This document shows, piece after piece, positions 11,997 through 23,465 of a stretch of DNA of 64,000 nt. Both the position numbers and the translations under genes were made by a program. The notes below the pieces were generated by a model. That model was not told the origin of the DNA and ran no database searches. It saw only the letters and a list, made by a program, of their open reading frames with translations. Position 1 is the first letter of the stretch, and the number at the start of each line of letters is the position of its first letter. The DNA is taken from assembly GCA_001566295.1 (NCBI GenBank), contig KQ964251.1, forward strand, positions 67,838-131,837, written 5' to 3'. Source of the DNA: Microdochium bolleyi. Lineage: Eukaryota; Ascomycota; Sordariomycetes; Xylariales; Microdochiaceae.

Positions 11997-13275
11997 ATGT
12001 ACACGAAGCAGATCCTCTCCGCTGTTGCGGCGCTGAGCTTTGTCTCTGGTAAGTTTCAATCATGCACACCCGGGCCAATGCGAGGCCAGCGCCAAGTCCA
12101 TTTGCTGACCTTCATTCCCTTCAGGCGCCGTCGCCATTGACTGCCAGGACCCTACCGCCACCGTCCAGTCTTCGGCCGATGCCACTGCGGTCGCCAAGTG
12201 CGGCAAGTTCGATGGCAACATCGTCATTAGCAAGAGCTACTCCGGTGCTATCGACCTCGGTGGCCTCCAGAGAATTGGTGGTGATCTGACTGCCCTCGAC
12301 AACGAGAACATCACCTCTCTCTCTGCCAACTTCCTCCAGGAGATTGGTGGCAAGCTTTCGCTCAAGAACCTCATCAACCTGAGCGGCATGTCGCTCATGA
12401 GACTGAGCAGCGTCGATACCATCGAGTGGGTTACTCTGCGCAAGCTGGCTAACCCCACCCTCGGCATCACTGGTATCACCAAGGCCTCGAGCATTCTCGT
12501 TGCCGACACCACCATCAAGACTCTTGAGGGCCTCAACGTCGATTCGCTGTCATTCATCAACCTCAACAACAACCGTGAGATCGTCACCTTCAAGAGTAAC
12601 ATCAAGTCCATCAGCGACCGCATGATCATCGACTCCAACGGTCTCAAGATGCAGATGGATATGCCCAACCTCATCTGGGCCTCCAACCTGACCATCTCCA
12701 ACGTCACCACCTTCTCGGCCCCAGCTCTTAAGACCATCAACGGTTCCATGAGCTTCAGCTCTAACTACTTCACCTCTGTCTCGTTCCCCAACCTTACTAA
12801 GCTTGAGGAGGGCACTTTCTCATTCATCAGCAACCCGCAGCTCACCAACCTGACTCTGCCCCTTCTCAAGTCCGTCGGTGGTGGCCTGGTCGTTGCCAAC
12901 AACACCGCGCTCTCTGCCATCAACGGTTTCCCCACGCTCGAGACTGTCGGTGGTGCCATCGGTATTCGTGGCTCTTTCAAGAACTTTTCCCTTCCTGCTC
13001 TCGACGATGTCCGCGGTGGTGCTGAGATCACATCCACCGAGGACATCCAGGCCAACTGCGACAAGTTCAAGTCTGACAAGGGCTCCGAGGTTCAGGGCAA
13101 GCTTTCTTGCGAGGGCAAGAACGCCGATGCCAACTCGAACACTGGCAGCGCCAACGGTGGCGGCAGCGGCAGCTCCGGCAACAACTCCGGCAACAATGCT
13201 GGCGCCATCGGTGTCAACATGGCTACTCTCCTCAGCCTGGGCGCCGTCGGTGTCTTCTACTCCGCCTTCTTGTAA
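11997..13275 (+). CDS. ECM33: ECM33/Sps2-family GPI-anchored cell-wall protein
   Basis: Secreted, GPI-anchored glycoprotein needed for cell-wall integrity in fungi. Exon 1 (11997-12048) encodes a signal peptide (MYTKQILSAVAALSFVSG) split by a 76 bp intron (12049-12124, GTAAGT...TCAG). Exon 2 (12125-13275) completes a 400 aa protein. The body is a receptor-L/leucine-rich-like beta helix: repeated IGGDL, LSLKNL, LTISNV and SVGGGLVV units at about 20-25 residue spacing, with many N-glycosylation sequons (NIT, NLT, NVT, NGS, NNT, NFS). A Ser/Gly/Asn-rich stalk (GSGSSGNNSGNNAG) and a hydrophobic tail (MATLLSLGAVGVFYSAFL) form a typical GPI attachment signal. Strong codon bias toward C-ending codons suggests high expression. 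It is close to the family's usual length. Confidence 0.95.
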
Positions 13276-13929
13276 GGCTTTGTAGGAGCTAGGGACTGTT
13301 GAGAATTCTGAACACATGAGCGCGTCTGAGCGTTGCCACATCCACTTTCATTGTTGTTGAGTGTTGTAAAAACGGCGTCGCATGTCATCGTTCAGACGCA
13401 AGGAGCGACTATGGTTATGTACAGGGATTCGCTAGACTTAATACTGACGTATGTTATTTCTTTGCATTGATGGCGTGTGAAATATGCTCGTAATTGTTTT
13501 CTATCTGCATCCAAACACTCAGCTCGTGTTAAGCCATGGAGAATGTGTGTTTATGCTCATACGTGTGTCCTTCCCACGATTTACTTCATGGTAAGAGTAG
13601 TTGATACAACGTGGGGGCCAAGATGCTGTAGGTTTTGCCAGACCCATTTGGGACTACCGGCAAAGTGGCCTGCGGCAAGTCGTTGTATTTACAACCGCTA
13701 TGGCTCTCGTCGCTCTGATAGGTTCTGGAAGTGGCTGATGCTCTCTTATGGGGGTTCTCATACCAGAACCTGTACTCGTCCATACTTGACTGAGTCCATG
13801 CAGCCTGGCTTGTTTGCCTAACTGCCAACTTCCCTGTCTATATACCAAAGTACTCAACACTGTGTGCTCCACGTACCCTGACGATGCGCAGTGTGGCATG
13901 ACCTCCCTTGCTCTCGATTCGAGATCGCT
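13276..13929. other. Convergent 3' intergenic region ECM33/SPF45
   Basis: Convergent 3' flanks of ECM33 and the SPF45-like gene. Only short chance frames are present. I see nothing further. Confidence 0.5.
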
Positions 13930-15772
13930 TCAATCGTAGATGCGCTGCTCGAATTTTTCCAGGTCGTAGAACTGCGGGATGATGGTGTTGCCTGCGAATA
14001 TGCGCCCGTCGAGGGCGTTTACGGCCTGCGAGGCAGAGAAAAAAAGAGCAAGTCAGCACTCCCACTAATCGACACACACACACACACACATACACAGAGA
14101 CATGATGATTTGCAGATGAACTCACCCTCAGAGCCGACACGCCGTCGGTGAATTTGATGTAGACCCTCTTCCCCTCGATGTCGATGTACAGCCTCTCGAC
14201 GCGTCCGTACTTGTCGCCGCACTCCTCGCCAATCTCCTGCCCGAGCCCGTCCTCGATCTCGGACTGCAGGTCCGCCATGCCCTCTAGCATGGATCGCAGG
14301 ACAATGACGTTGCTCGTGCGGCCGAACTTGCTGTCCGGGGCCGAGGCCGAGGCCGAACTTGACGACTGCTGTTGTGCCGCGGAGGCGGCTCTCTTGGGTG
14401 CGATGATCTTGCCCCGCGCGCCACCGGGAGTCGAGGAGCCGCTGTCCTCGTTCTTCTTGCGCTTCTCGACCTGCACCCTGATCGGCTGCACGATGCCGCT
14501 CGACTCGGCGCCCAGGCCCTGCCCCTTGCTCCAGCCGTACTTGGCCATGAGCCGCGCCGCGAAGCCCTTTTGTCCGGGCCGGCTGCTGCGCGGCTGCTCC
14601 TCCCCGTTCTCGTCGGTGGTGGGTGGTCCGTCCGTTTCCATCGCGTCCGGGTCTTGTTCCCCTCTTTGCTGCGGCGGAGGTGGCGGTTGTTCGCTCGGTG
14701 TATAGCGGACTGGCGCTCGCGAGATGGTCGCAGGATCTCCTGGCGGCTGCAGTGGTAATGACGAGGGGTGCGGTGGTAGTGACGAGGATGATGATGATGG
14801 TGGAGGCGGCGGTTGTGTCTCGGTCGGTAGGGGAGGTGCTGCTGTGTTCTGTGACATTGCGAGGCGCCGCATGTACGCATCGCCACCGGTGTTGTCGTCC
14901 GGTATAGACGCCGTGGGCGGCGACATGGGAGGCGGGGCAAAGTTGTATAATCCTGCCGGAGGATGTTGATCTGAACGTATATCGTTAGTAAACCTCTGGC
15001 ATTGTAGATGCAGAGCGCGTAGTTTCGGGCGCGGGCACTCACTTTGCGGCCTCGAGTCCTCCATCTCCTCGTCGCTGCTCCAGCTCTTGCTCCTGCTCCT
15101 TCTCCGCTGCTGCTGCTGCTGACGCCGATGTCTGTACAGCAGCGCTTTCCATTCCTGCACCTCGCGCACGCGTTCGTCGCTCCGGAGGTACTCCTCGACG
15201 TTGGTAGGCCGCGACGGGTCGTAGATTTCGTCCCAGTTCGTCTCTGCTGGCGCGTCGTCACCTCGGCCTCGGCCGCCTTTCTTCTTGCGCCGCCCGCCGC
15301 GAGGGCGCTTGTCGCCTGTGCCGTAGACCCATTCGTCCTCCTCCTGTGTCGCCTGCCAGTCGGCAAGAGTGGGCTTCTGGGTCGTCGTCGCAGTTGGCGC
15401 TGGTGGGGCTGTGTCACTTGTGACACTGCTATCGCCTATTGGAGGCGCGACTGAGGCATTGGAAGGTGCTGCAGATGCGGTGCTCGCGTTCGTCGCTGTG
15501 CCGGGAGCTTTGGGAAACGCCTTGGGCTTCTGTGTCTTCTGCTGCGGCCGACGGATCTGGTGGAGCGGCTGGAAGCGCAGCGCGGCGTCGATCGCTGGGC
15601 GTTTCGCAGAGCCTGCTTCCTGGTCTTTGATGGCCTCGAGGGCCTCGCGCGACACGACCGGCGCCCGCGATATGGAGGCCTCGTCGGTAGACGCACTGCC
15701 ACCTGAGGGGCCGAGGAGGTTCGCGTAGAGCGAGAGGCCGGCGCGGGCTGGCTTCGGGCCTTGGTCCGGCAT
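13930..15772 (-). CDS. SPF45 (RBM17)-like splicing factor with G-patch and UHM
   Basis: Nuclear splicing factor related to human SPF45/RBM17 and plant DRT111, implicated in 3' splice-site choice. Exons 15772-15043, 14970-14126 and 14025-13930 give 556 aa. The open frame extends upstream only through a TTG, so the ATG at 15772 (MPDQGPKPARAGLSLYANLL) is chosen. The N-terminal half is disordered, with the WDEIYDPSRPTNVEEYLRSD block and an RS-like stretch (RRRSRSKSWSSDEE). A G-patch follows (KGFAARLMAKYGWSKGQGLG), ending in GIVQPI. The C-terminus is a U2AF-homology motif: NVIVLRSML, GKRVYIKFTDG and the diagnostic R-x-F in GRIFAG, ending EKFEQRIYD. Introns are 15042-14971 (with TACTAACG branch site) and 14125-14026 (contains a UG repeat). 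The neighbour ICE2 is divergent. Confidence 0.93.
14072..14090 (-). repeat. (AC)n / (UG)n microsatellite inside the last SPF45-like intron
   Basis: About 9.5 AC units on the plus strand. In the pre-mRNA this reads as a UG repeat roughly 45-65 nt upstream of the 3' splice site of the final exon, ahead of a CTGAC-type branch site and a U-rich tract. Confidence 0.9.
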
Positions 15773-16961
15773 TGCTATGGCATTTGTGGGGATGCCAATT
15801 CGTCGGGGAGGCTCAAGGGGAGAATGGCCTTGTTGATGGGGTGCGGCGATGTAGACTGGTTTCCGTGGCTGTCTTCTCAAATCCCAGTCTCTGGCTGTTG
15901 CCGAAATCGCAAATCGTCAAATAGGAAAGCATGCACGGTGGAGCTGGATCGCGTCAACCATCATGTGGTGGAGACGGCGGAGGCTGCAACGGGACGCTTC
16001 CAGAAGAGGTTCGCACTGCAACTTTTACACCCCCAAGCAAGCAAAACAATCCCGGAAGCATCCAGGTACCGATCTGAGCAGTCACCCCGAGCATTACATC
16101 ATCCCGATCTTCAGCGGCCACAGACAAGCAGCCCCAAGCTCGGGAGGGACGGCATGGGATATGTGCGCTGTTTTGCACCCTCTGGCGGCGGAAGTAGTCC
16201 AATGCCAACACCAGTGCCAACGCCAGTGTCCATGCCTAAGCGTTCTGAGCTAGCCGGCGGTGACAGGAAATTGGCCTGTGATTGACATCTGAAGCTGGTC
16301 AAGCCACGTGCGGATCCTCACGACACAGCAAGACAAGCCACCTGGCCGCAAAACCCCCCTTGCCGGCTCCAGGCGGACGGAGCTGCTCGTTATCCCACTC
16401 GCTGCCATCCCGCTGCTGTGAGTGGCTGGCCACTCCCCGTTCCGTTCCACGATCACTTCCACCCTGGTCCCAGCCCAAATTCACCCAAATCTCCCCGGTC
16501 CACGACTTTGTCCTCGCTGCTCCTCGTCCGACGTCCGAGCCTGCTTCGACACCACCGATCCGCGCTTCGCTACGCGCACTCTGCCTTCTCGCCCGACCGC
16601 AGCCGCTCCGCACGTCATCTGCCGTCACCATATTGGAGCTCTCGCCTTGGCTGTCTGATGCGCCTCACCGCATCGCCAACGACACACTTCACGCCTGCCC
16701 GGCCCGCCCGTTTGCAACCCCTCCAAGTTGCTGCTCCGGGTGCTCATGACAATTTCGCGACCCGCTTCGACGATCCTGCCACACCCAAGCCTCTCGTGCC
16801 TCAGCTAGAGTTCACGACACCTGCTCGACCCACGCTCCGACTTCTTCCTCGCGAAAAGGCTGGCTCATATGAGGATTGTCTTGCCGAAAACCTAGTCAAC
16901 AGCCAACGTTGGTCAGAAGCCTCGCTCTTTCGGCGCGGCAGCTGCCACCACAACCGCGCCG
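15773..16961. other. Divergent promoter region SPF45-like/ICE2
   Basis: 1.2 kb between divergent starts. A plus frame (16418-16990) overlapping the ICE2 start is Arg/Ser/Pro-rich without domains and is more likely leader sequence. No TATA box is evident. Confidence 0.5.
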
Positions 16962-18338
16962 ATGTGGTGGTTCTTTCGGATCTTCTCTAGCGCCGTCTAC
17001 CTCCTCACAATAATCCTATCCATACCGATATGCTTTGACGTGGGCGGACGCGACAGCGGCTTGGCTTACAGCCTTGCCATCTTCTCCTTCTACCTCCTCT
17101 ACAGTACCGCCCGGATCGTCACGCCGGACAAATCACGCGTGCGGTGGACCATCACCAAGACGCTCCAGGCCTCGCAATGGATCGCCATCCCAACCTTGAT
17201 GATCTGGGCGCTGCACAACTTCGCAGTAGATGCCGACAGCACGGACTGGGTCTCCAAGACGATTGGTGGCCTCGGCAGGCGTGCGGATACTTCGACATGG
17301 ACAAAGTGGTTCTTTGGCACGGGCGGCATCCTCGAGTCGGCCACGCTTGGGGTATGGGACAAGAGCTTGCGATATTCGACTCCAGTCTTCCAGCTTCTCG
17401 AGGGCTTCTGCACCCTACTGGTCATCCAGGCCGCTGGCAAGCTGTCGAGATATTTGGTCAATAGAGGGCGGAGTGATACATGGGTGGTAAGTTTCTGTGT
17501 TGTTGGATTTTGGGAAGTGCTCGTCTTGCTGACACCGTCGTAGCTCATCCTCCTGATGTTTTCGGCTTCGATAATCGCAACTGCTGTTTACTTCTTGTGG
17601 CGGGTCGCCCTGTTCCCCACACTGAACAATGTCGACGCGACACTGATCGGCGTGACCGTCACATCTGCCTTTTTCCTTGGCGCGATGGGTATCGGCAGCG
17701 GGCGTGGTAATCCGGTGGAATCCTCGTTGCTGTTCGCCTACGTTGTGCTGTGTGTCTACCAGATCTTTACCGATTACGTGCAGTCGCCCGAGGCGCAGGC
17801 TGCGGCTGCTGAAGAGATGGCCACCCAACCAGACTTCCCACCACTACCGCCCATCATCATGGCGAGCTATTCGACGTTCCTTCACCTGCTCGGCTCCCTG
17901 CCGTCTGCAGTCTATTCGTCTCTGACATTCCTCCACGCCGCCTTCCAGACCATTGCGCCTTCCGTTATGATCTCGCTCATCTACCGGATCATTGTCTTCT
18001 ACTGCGCAACTCGCATAATACCTGCAGTTCGCGAGTCCGGAGCGGGCGCTGTCATGCTGGAGCCGTCCCTGGACGATGCTGACAGCGCCAACCAGCTGCT
18101 CGGCTTCTTGTCGTACTTCTCGCCATCGATTCTCATTGCTGTCTACACGAGTCTTCTGAACCAGCACTTCTCTGCGAGTGGTAGCGGCGAAGGCTGGACC
18201 TTGCACCATGGCGATGCCGGGAATAATGTGTGGCGATGGGCCAATGTCGGCATCACGATGCTCCTGTATGGCATTGAGCTGTACCTCGGAAGCGACGATG
18301 CCGATGGCAGCATGAGCGGCCACTGGAAGGTGGACTAG
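16962..18338 (+). CDS. ICE2: ICE2 family ER membrane protein
   Basis: Polytopic ER membrane protein; in budding yeast Ice2 supports cortical ER inheritance, ER-plasma membrane contact and lipid homeostasis. Exon 1 (16962-17486) and exon 2 (17544-18338) join in phase 0 across a 57 bp intron to give 439 aa. About ten hydrophobic segments are visible, including VYLLTIILSIPICF, LAIFSFYLLYS, IPTLMIWALHNF, GFCTLLVIQAA, ILLMFSASIIATAVYFLW, FFLGAMGIG, LLFAYVVLCVYQIF, a long block around ISLIYRIIVFYCATRII, FSPSILIAVYTSLL and ITMLLYGIELYLG. The position of the aromatic/charged loops (KSLRYSTPVFQLLEGF; SSLLFAYVVLCVYQIFTDY) fits Pfam ICE2. The ATG at 16962 opens directly into the first membrane segment. 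Function in this fungus is inferred from the family. Confidence 0.9.
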
Positions 18339-19823
18339 TCGAGCTGAAGAAAGTCGACTACTTCGATGTGCTTAGCGCATGTTGAATCAACGAATCTGCA
18401 AAGGACGCCGGCAGGCTAGCCTGGTTGCGAGTGGGACACCAAGCATGTTCCAAGGGAAGAAGTTGCAGGAAGATGCAAAATACGTATGGAAAGCCTCGGT
18501 TACGCTGGTACATCGAAGGTGGCGACTCAATGTCGAAGGAAAGAAAGGGCTCGGGGAGCAGACCTAATGTTCTTTGAGAGGAAGAACTTGGCATTATCTG
18601 GCGTTTGGGGGAATGAAACGGAACCGTATACCATTGACGTACATCATAAGTGGCTTTTGATTTTCTTTCTTACTTCCGCCTTCTTCTCATGGTCTTTATC
18701 ATTCTTCAATGACCCTGTCCTGGGACTGCTTCCTGGCCTGAGACCTTGGCCAGGACGCTTTTATCTATACTACTAGTCCAAGCAGTGCCAGTAATGAACT
18801 TGCCAGTGGACTTGCCAGTGTGGGCATCACTGAATGAGGTCTCCGGCATACACAGGCATACATAAGGTGATTGCTGGCACTGCCCACAGCCTGGGGCCTT
18901 TTGAGTTCGGAAGGGCCAGGGATGCTAAAGAGAGAGCTACTCCGCACCCCAATGAGTATGTCCTACGTTTACTTTAGTGCGTGGGGACCGGGCCGCTGCC
19001 GCTGCCAATCAATGTCAAAGGTGCTCACTTCCCAGTGGTCAACTCGGCTCGAATAGAACTTTGGAGGCTTTTGTTCAGTTGTTTCACTCTGTTTTTCGTC
19101 TTGACTCGACTTACGAGCAACTCTCTGCGCTGCTTTGTTCTTGAAAGTCGGCATCTGCAAATGGCAGAGTCACAACTTCATCAAGTACCCTACACGGCTG
19201 TACGTGCGGCTTGGAACCTCGAGCTAGCACATGCAAGCCACGACCATAATGTGCTGACAGACTAGGCACAAATCTGCATGCAGGTCGGCTGTCGAACGCG
19301 CAGAAACCTGAGAGCCTTTCGACCGCCGTTGCCCCCTCATCAGGACCTTTATGGCCGCTCGCAGAAGCAGAAGGAGGAGCAGGCGCCCTAGGGCAGGGGT
19401 CCCCTCCTCCTCCCCCTGCTCGTGGCCGGCTCGTTTTCTTTTTCTCTCAAGGGTTCGGTTCCGCAGCCCGTCCCATTCTTACGCGGCCTTGGGGTTGACC
19501 TCTCATCTTCATCTCCATGTCATCGTGAACCGACAATTGCAGTCAGAGCGTGCTTCCACATCAGTTTTGTTTCTTCAGCATTCACAGGATCTGTATTCCA
19601 GCATGACTTTATGAACTCTACGAGATACGATATCCTCCATTCTAGCTCTCTTGACTCCTTCTGGCGCTCACGCTACTCGATTTGCGACTCTTCAGCGGCA
19701 AGTCGAGAGCCTTGCCAGTAACTGCTGCAATTTCGAACGCTTTTCAGCCCCCCATTCGCCTCTACCGGCATCAGCGATACATTTCATTTCGACGGGAACC
19801 GGTGTGTTGAGCATCAAGCCGTG
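18339..19823. other. Intergenic region ICE2 to CorA-like gene
   Basis: 1.5 kb with no supported gene. It holds the 3' flank of ICE2 and the promoter of the CorA-like gene. A small direct repeat (ACTTGCCAGTG twice) lies near 18797-18820. Confidence 0.5.
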
Positions 19824-22132
19824 ATGACGTTCAAAGGCACACCAACTTTCGCCCTGGGCGCTCTGAACCCACGGCGGCGCCATCTTCGGAAACCGGAGGA
19901 GGACGAGCCACCACTGGACAACAATCTCCTTTTACCAGACCGCGGCCATGGCAACTCCCTTTACATGGGGGACATTTATGCAGATCTGCCGACGAAAGCA
20001 GAGGACGAGTGGGCTGCCGGGCTGCCACAGTATGTCGACTCATATTTCCACACAGAGAGACGATGAGAAATGGAAACCGTCCCCGTAACGTGGTCCGGCT
20101 CTGAATCCGGTCACGTGAACTGCTGATTGGCCTTGGCAGACGGGCAGTCGTTCGTTAGAGCATGATCTTGACCGTCCTGAGATCACGAGAAGCTGACCAG
20201 TATGAATTTTGACTTTGTTCTCAGACCTCCAGGTCGGTATCTGAACCACATCAAGGAGAACCAGACTGCGTTTCCTCATCTGCGCTACCTGTCCAACTGG
20301 ATGGAGGTCACCACGGCGCCAGCAAAATGGGATCTGCTCAAGGACCTCGACAACATAGGCGACATCAGGCACGAGCGTGCGCACCGGGTCAGGGCCGCCA
20401 CCGTCGACTTTGTCTCGCCTGCTCTGCATCCTACCGGTACTCCAGGGGAGGACATTCCTATGCCTCCCAAAGTACAGCGCATAGAGAACCTCAATGGTCT
20501 CGACGAGGCCCTCCGTGGCCAGAGGACCTTGCCCAAGTCTACGCATCGACTCTATGTGGTTGAGGACCTCTCGAGGGAGGTCATTGAGCGGCTTGGCTTC
20601 GAGCTTGATATCGACCCGCTGTTCTTCCGCGAGCAGATTAGTGATTATCTGTAAGTCCATCTCTACGTGGTGCGGACAGAAGCGACCAACAGAGGTCAAC
20701 ATGCATCCCTGAAAACCTGCGGACAAGACGAACGACATTGGAACAAAGCCGCACAGCAGACGCTGACGAAATTGCCACTAGATGGTCCAACGCGCAGGAC
20801 CCGTGGGTCGAGCTGCCTGACCTCGACGTCGTGTCCCGCAACAGGCCGTTTTTCCACCTGACCTACGTGCAGCCGCGCTTCTTCAAGAACCACTCCGACT
20901 TCTTGTTGGCGCAGCGGGACGCCGGGCGCTTCAACGTGCTGCGGCGGCTCGACGATGACAGCGCGCACAAGGCCCTCTTTGACAAGGAGGGCAGCGTGGT
21001 CGCCCTCGTGCGCAGCAAGTTCTCGCTCTGGACGCGGCCTGCTGGCGGCGGACGAGGCGCTGTTGGTGAGCTTTCTTCCCACAAACCCTGACCGGGCAAC
21101 ATCTATTTCCCGTGAAACTTGTCTGGCTCACACAGTATTTGATTGCGCAAAACAGCTGTCCTTCTCGTCGACCCGACGATCAAAGCCGGCTTCCCGCTGT
21201 GGAAAGGCTACCGGCCCTTTGTCGACTGCCCCGTGCCCTCCGCGGACGCGAGGCACACGCCAGCGCCCACCACCGGCTCCCTACTGGACAACTTCCTGCA
21301 CTGGACGGAGCGCATCCCGGCCGCGGACCTGCTCCAGATCCCCACGGACCCGCGCGTCATGGCGTACTGCATGCTCCAGATCTACTGCGCCGAGTGGCTC
21401 TCCGTGTCGCGCTACATCCAGGCCCGCCTCGGCCAGATCGAGTGGGAGATTGAGCGCGAGGACTTCCGCCACGCGTCGCAGAAGGCCATCGGCCCGTCCC
21501 TGGCCAAGCTGCACACCTGGCGCCGCCGGATTCCGCTGTACAAGACCATGGTCACGCAGGCGGGCAAGCTGCTGTTCCGAACGGACCGGCGGACGCCGCC
21601 CTGGGTGGTCGCTGCCCCCGCGACGGCAGCCGCTGGCGGCGGCGGGGGAGGGGGAGGAGGGGGAGGACCAGGCCAGTGCATCCAGGACCTGCAGGAGGAC
21701 TTTGCGCTCGTCTCGGAGGGCATCACGGAGCTGCTGTCGCGCACGGAGCGCATCGCGGCGGTGGCCACGGCGGTGACGGCCATCGAGGAGACGCAGCGCG
21801 CCGCCGAGCACAACCTGCAGCTCGGCCGGCTGACGTACCTCGCCGTCATCTTCGCCCCGCTCTCCTTCGTCTCGAGCTTCTTCAGCATGTCGAGCGACCT
21901 CGACGCCCTCGGCACCACGTTCTGGGTCTACTTCTGCGTCGCCGCGCCCATGAGCCTCGCCGTGTACCTGCTCGTGGAGAAGGAGTGGAAGGCTGCGCTG
22001 CGGAGGTGGGTCGCGGCGTTCAAGGCGTGGAGGGCTGGGGAAGGGCAAGGAGGAGGAAGAGGAGGGAGGGGTGGTGGTGGTGGTGGTGAGATGCATTACA
22101 GTCAGAAGATCGGGAGTAGTTTTGGGAAGTGA
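19824..22132 (+). CDS. CorA-like divalent-cation transporter domain protein (fungal type)
   Basis: Membrane protein with a C-terminal CorA-like fold, the superfamily of Mg2+/Zn2+ channels; substrate unknown here. The first ATG is 19824 (a GTG at 19821 only extends the open frame). Exons 19824-20029, 20225-20650, 20782-21065 and 21156-22132 join in frame to 630 aa. Donors are GTATGT, GTAAGT and GTGAGC. The N-terminal two thirds are soluble and acidic/aromatic (FFHLTYVQPRFFKN; YCAEWLSVSRYIQARLGQIEWE). A long helix with TERIAAVATAVTAIEE leads into two closely spaced membrane helices, LTYLAVIFAPLSFVSSFF and FWVYFCVAAPMSLAVYLLV. This is the CorA arrangement, but the GMN signature after the first helix is replaced by SMS. 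A run of Gly (about 21635-21668) interrupts the stalk, and the tail is Gly/Arg-rich. Exon 1 is the least certain join. Confidence 0.82.
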
Positions 22133-22651
22133 AGCGTGATCAAGGGGAGGGGATGATGAATAGGTGCTCAGAGGGGTTGAAACGAGAGCTCTCGAGACGG
22201 TCGATGAAGGACAGGGTTTTAGCACAGTTGCAATGCTACGCTTCACAATCACCTACGAGAGTGATTATTCCTCAGGCTCGAAGACAAGCATGTAACGTCA
22301 TACAGGAGACCAACAGGAAGGTCTAGACATATTGTGTGTTATTTGCGGATCGCCACGAGTCGGCTGTTGTCTTGATATTGAAATTTTATTGTGTGAGCAG
22401 CGGAGCTAGCTCCTAGTTCTACTCGTGCGAGATGTCTGGTGATGTAGCAACCTTTCTCGGTCTGCATACCGACAGGCAGACAAGCACGCCATTAAAAAAG
22501 TGATATAATGCGAAAGCAGGAACGAGCGGGATAGTCAGTTTTCTTGTGCTGCTGTCAAGTCCTCCTGCTCCTGGTGCCCTCCTCCGAAAGTCTACACGCT
22601 TGTCATTTCAGGTCATGTCTGGTATTGATCCTCGGCTTGCGTACCGCGGGA
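22133..22651. other. Convergent intergenic region
   Basis: About 500 bp of 3' flank between the CorA-like gene and the unknown gene at 22652. Nothing further is seen. Confidence 0.5.
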
Positions 22652-23465
22652 TCAAGGAGAAAGCTTGCCGCCAGCGGCCTTGGCGGCGGTGTCGTGGGAG
22701 AAGTCGTCGACGAGGCCCTTCCAGATATCGCGCAGCATGCCGCCGCCGCTCTCGGGCTCGTCGGCAGTAGACGGGGAGGAGTAGGATATGGCAGACGACG
22801 CAGCACCGTCGTGAATGAACTTGAGCTCGATACCGTCCACGTTCATGCCCTCGACCTCGGTCAGCGCGGACACAGACTGGACGAGCTCTGGGTTGGCGGC
22901 GACGATGCTGATCTCGGGGGTCGGTAGAGGGCCGTCAGCTACCTCGGGACTATGGGGAGAGCTGAAGGCGCTGTCGGGCAGTAGGGGGACGCGGACGCTG
23001 GCGTAGGGATCGCGAGAGACGCCAGTGTCAAACGCCACGGCTCCCGGCAATACGATGTGGTCGAGGCCGGGGCTTGTGCTGGTGCTGGCGGCGGTGGGAG
23101 CGGTTGTGGAGAAGGTCTGCATGATCCGCAGCGTCTGCGGGGTCGGGTGTGGCCGGTTGGAGGACCGCGTGGTCATGGAACGCGGGTGGTGGGCCGACTG
23201 TGTACGAGAGGCAGTGATATTAGTGACTGCAGCAACAAGACACTGCTCGGAATGGCACAGTCACAGGGGTCGGCCGAATACTTACATCCCATTCTATATT
23301 CCTCTCGCGCAGGAGGTCTGCATATTTCCTGGACAGAGGGGCAGCTGCCTTCGAGCTTGTGATGAGGGTGCCCGAGTTGGCGGTCTTGGGGGTGGCCGCG
23401 GCCGGGGATGTGCTGATGGAGCGCACAAGCTGCGTGACACGGACGGTGACGCGGGGGCCGTTCAT
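22652..23465 (-). CDS. Unassigned small fungal protein, possibly mitochondrial
   Basis: I do not recognise this protein. Exon 1 (23465-23286, from MNGPRVTVRVTQLVRSIS) and exon 2 (23197-22652) join in phase 0 over an 88 bp intron (GTAAGT...ACACAG), giving 241 aa. The first 50 residues are rich in Arg/Ser/Thr and poor in acids, as in mitochondrial targeting sequences. The segment SRKYADLLRERNIEWD spans the splice region. The middle is Ser/Thr/Pro-rich and the C-terminus carries GGGMLRDIWKGLVDDF, which looks like an amphipathic helix. The antisense frame over it (23025-23786 plus) is Gly/Arg-rich and motif-free, so I treat this strand as real. Coding status is supported by the clean splice and two consistent exons, not by homology. 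Confidence 0.6.

Noticed and set aside
14284..15426. 380 aa minus-strand frame inside the SPF45-like gene
   Set aside because: Arg/Ser/Thr-rich alternative frame of the same strand. The chosen frame carries the G-patch and UHM and splices cleanly.
21281..22252. 323 aa minus-strand frame over the CorA-like exon 4
   Set aside because: Antisense shadow, rich in Arg/His/Asp with no domain. The plus strand has the two membrane helices.
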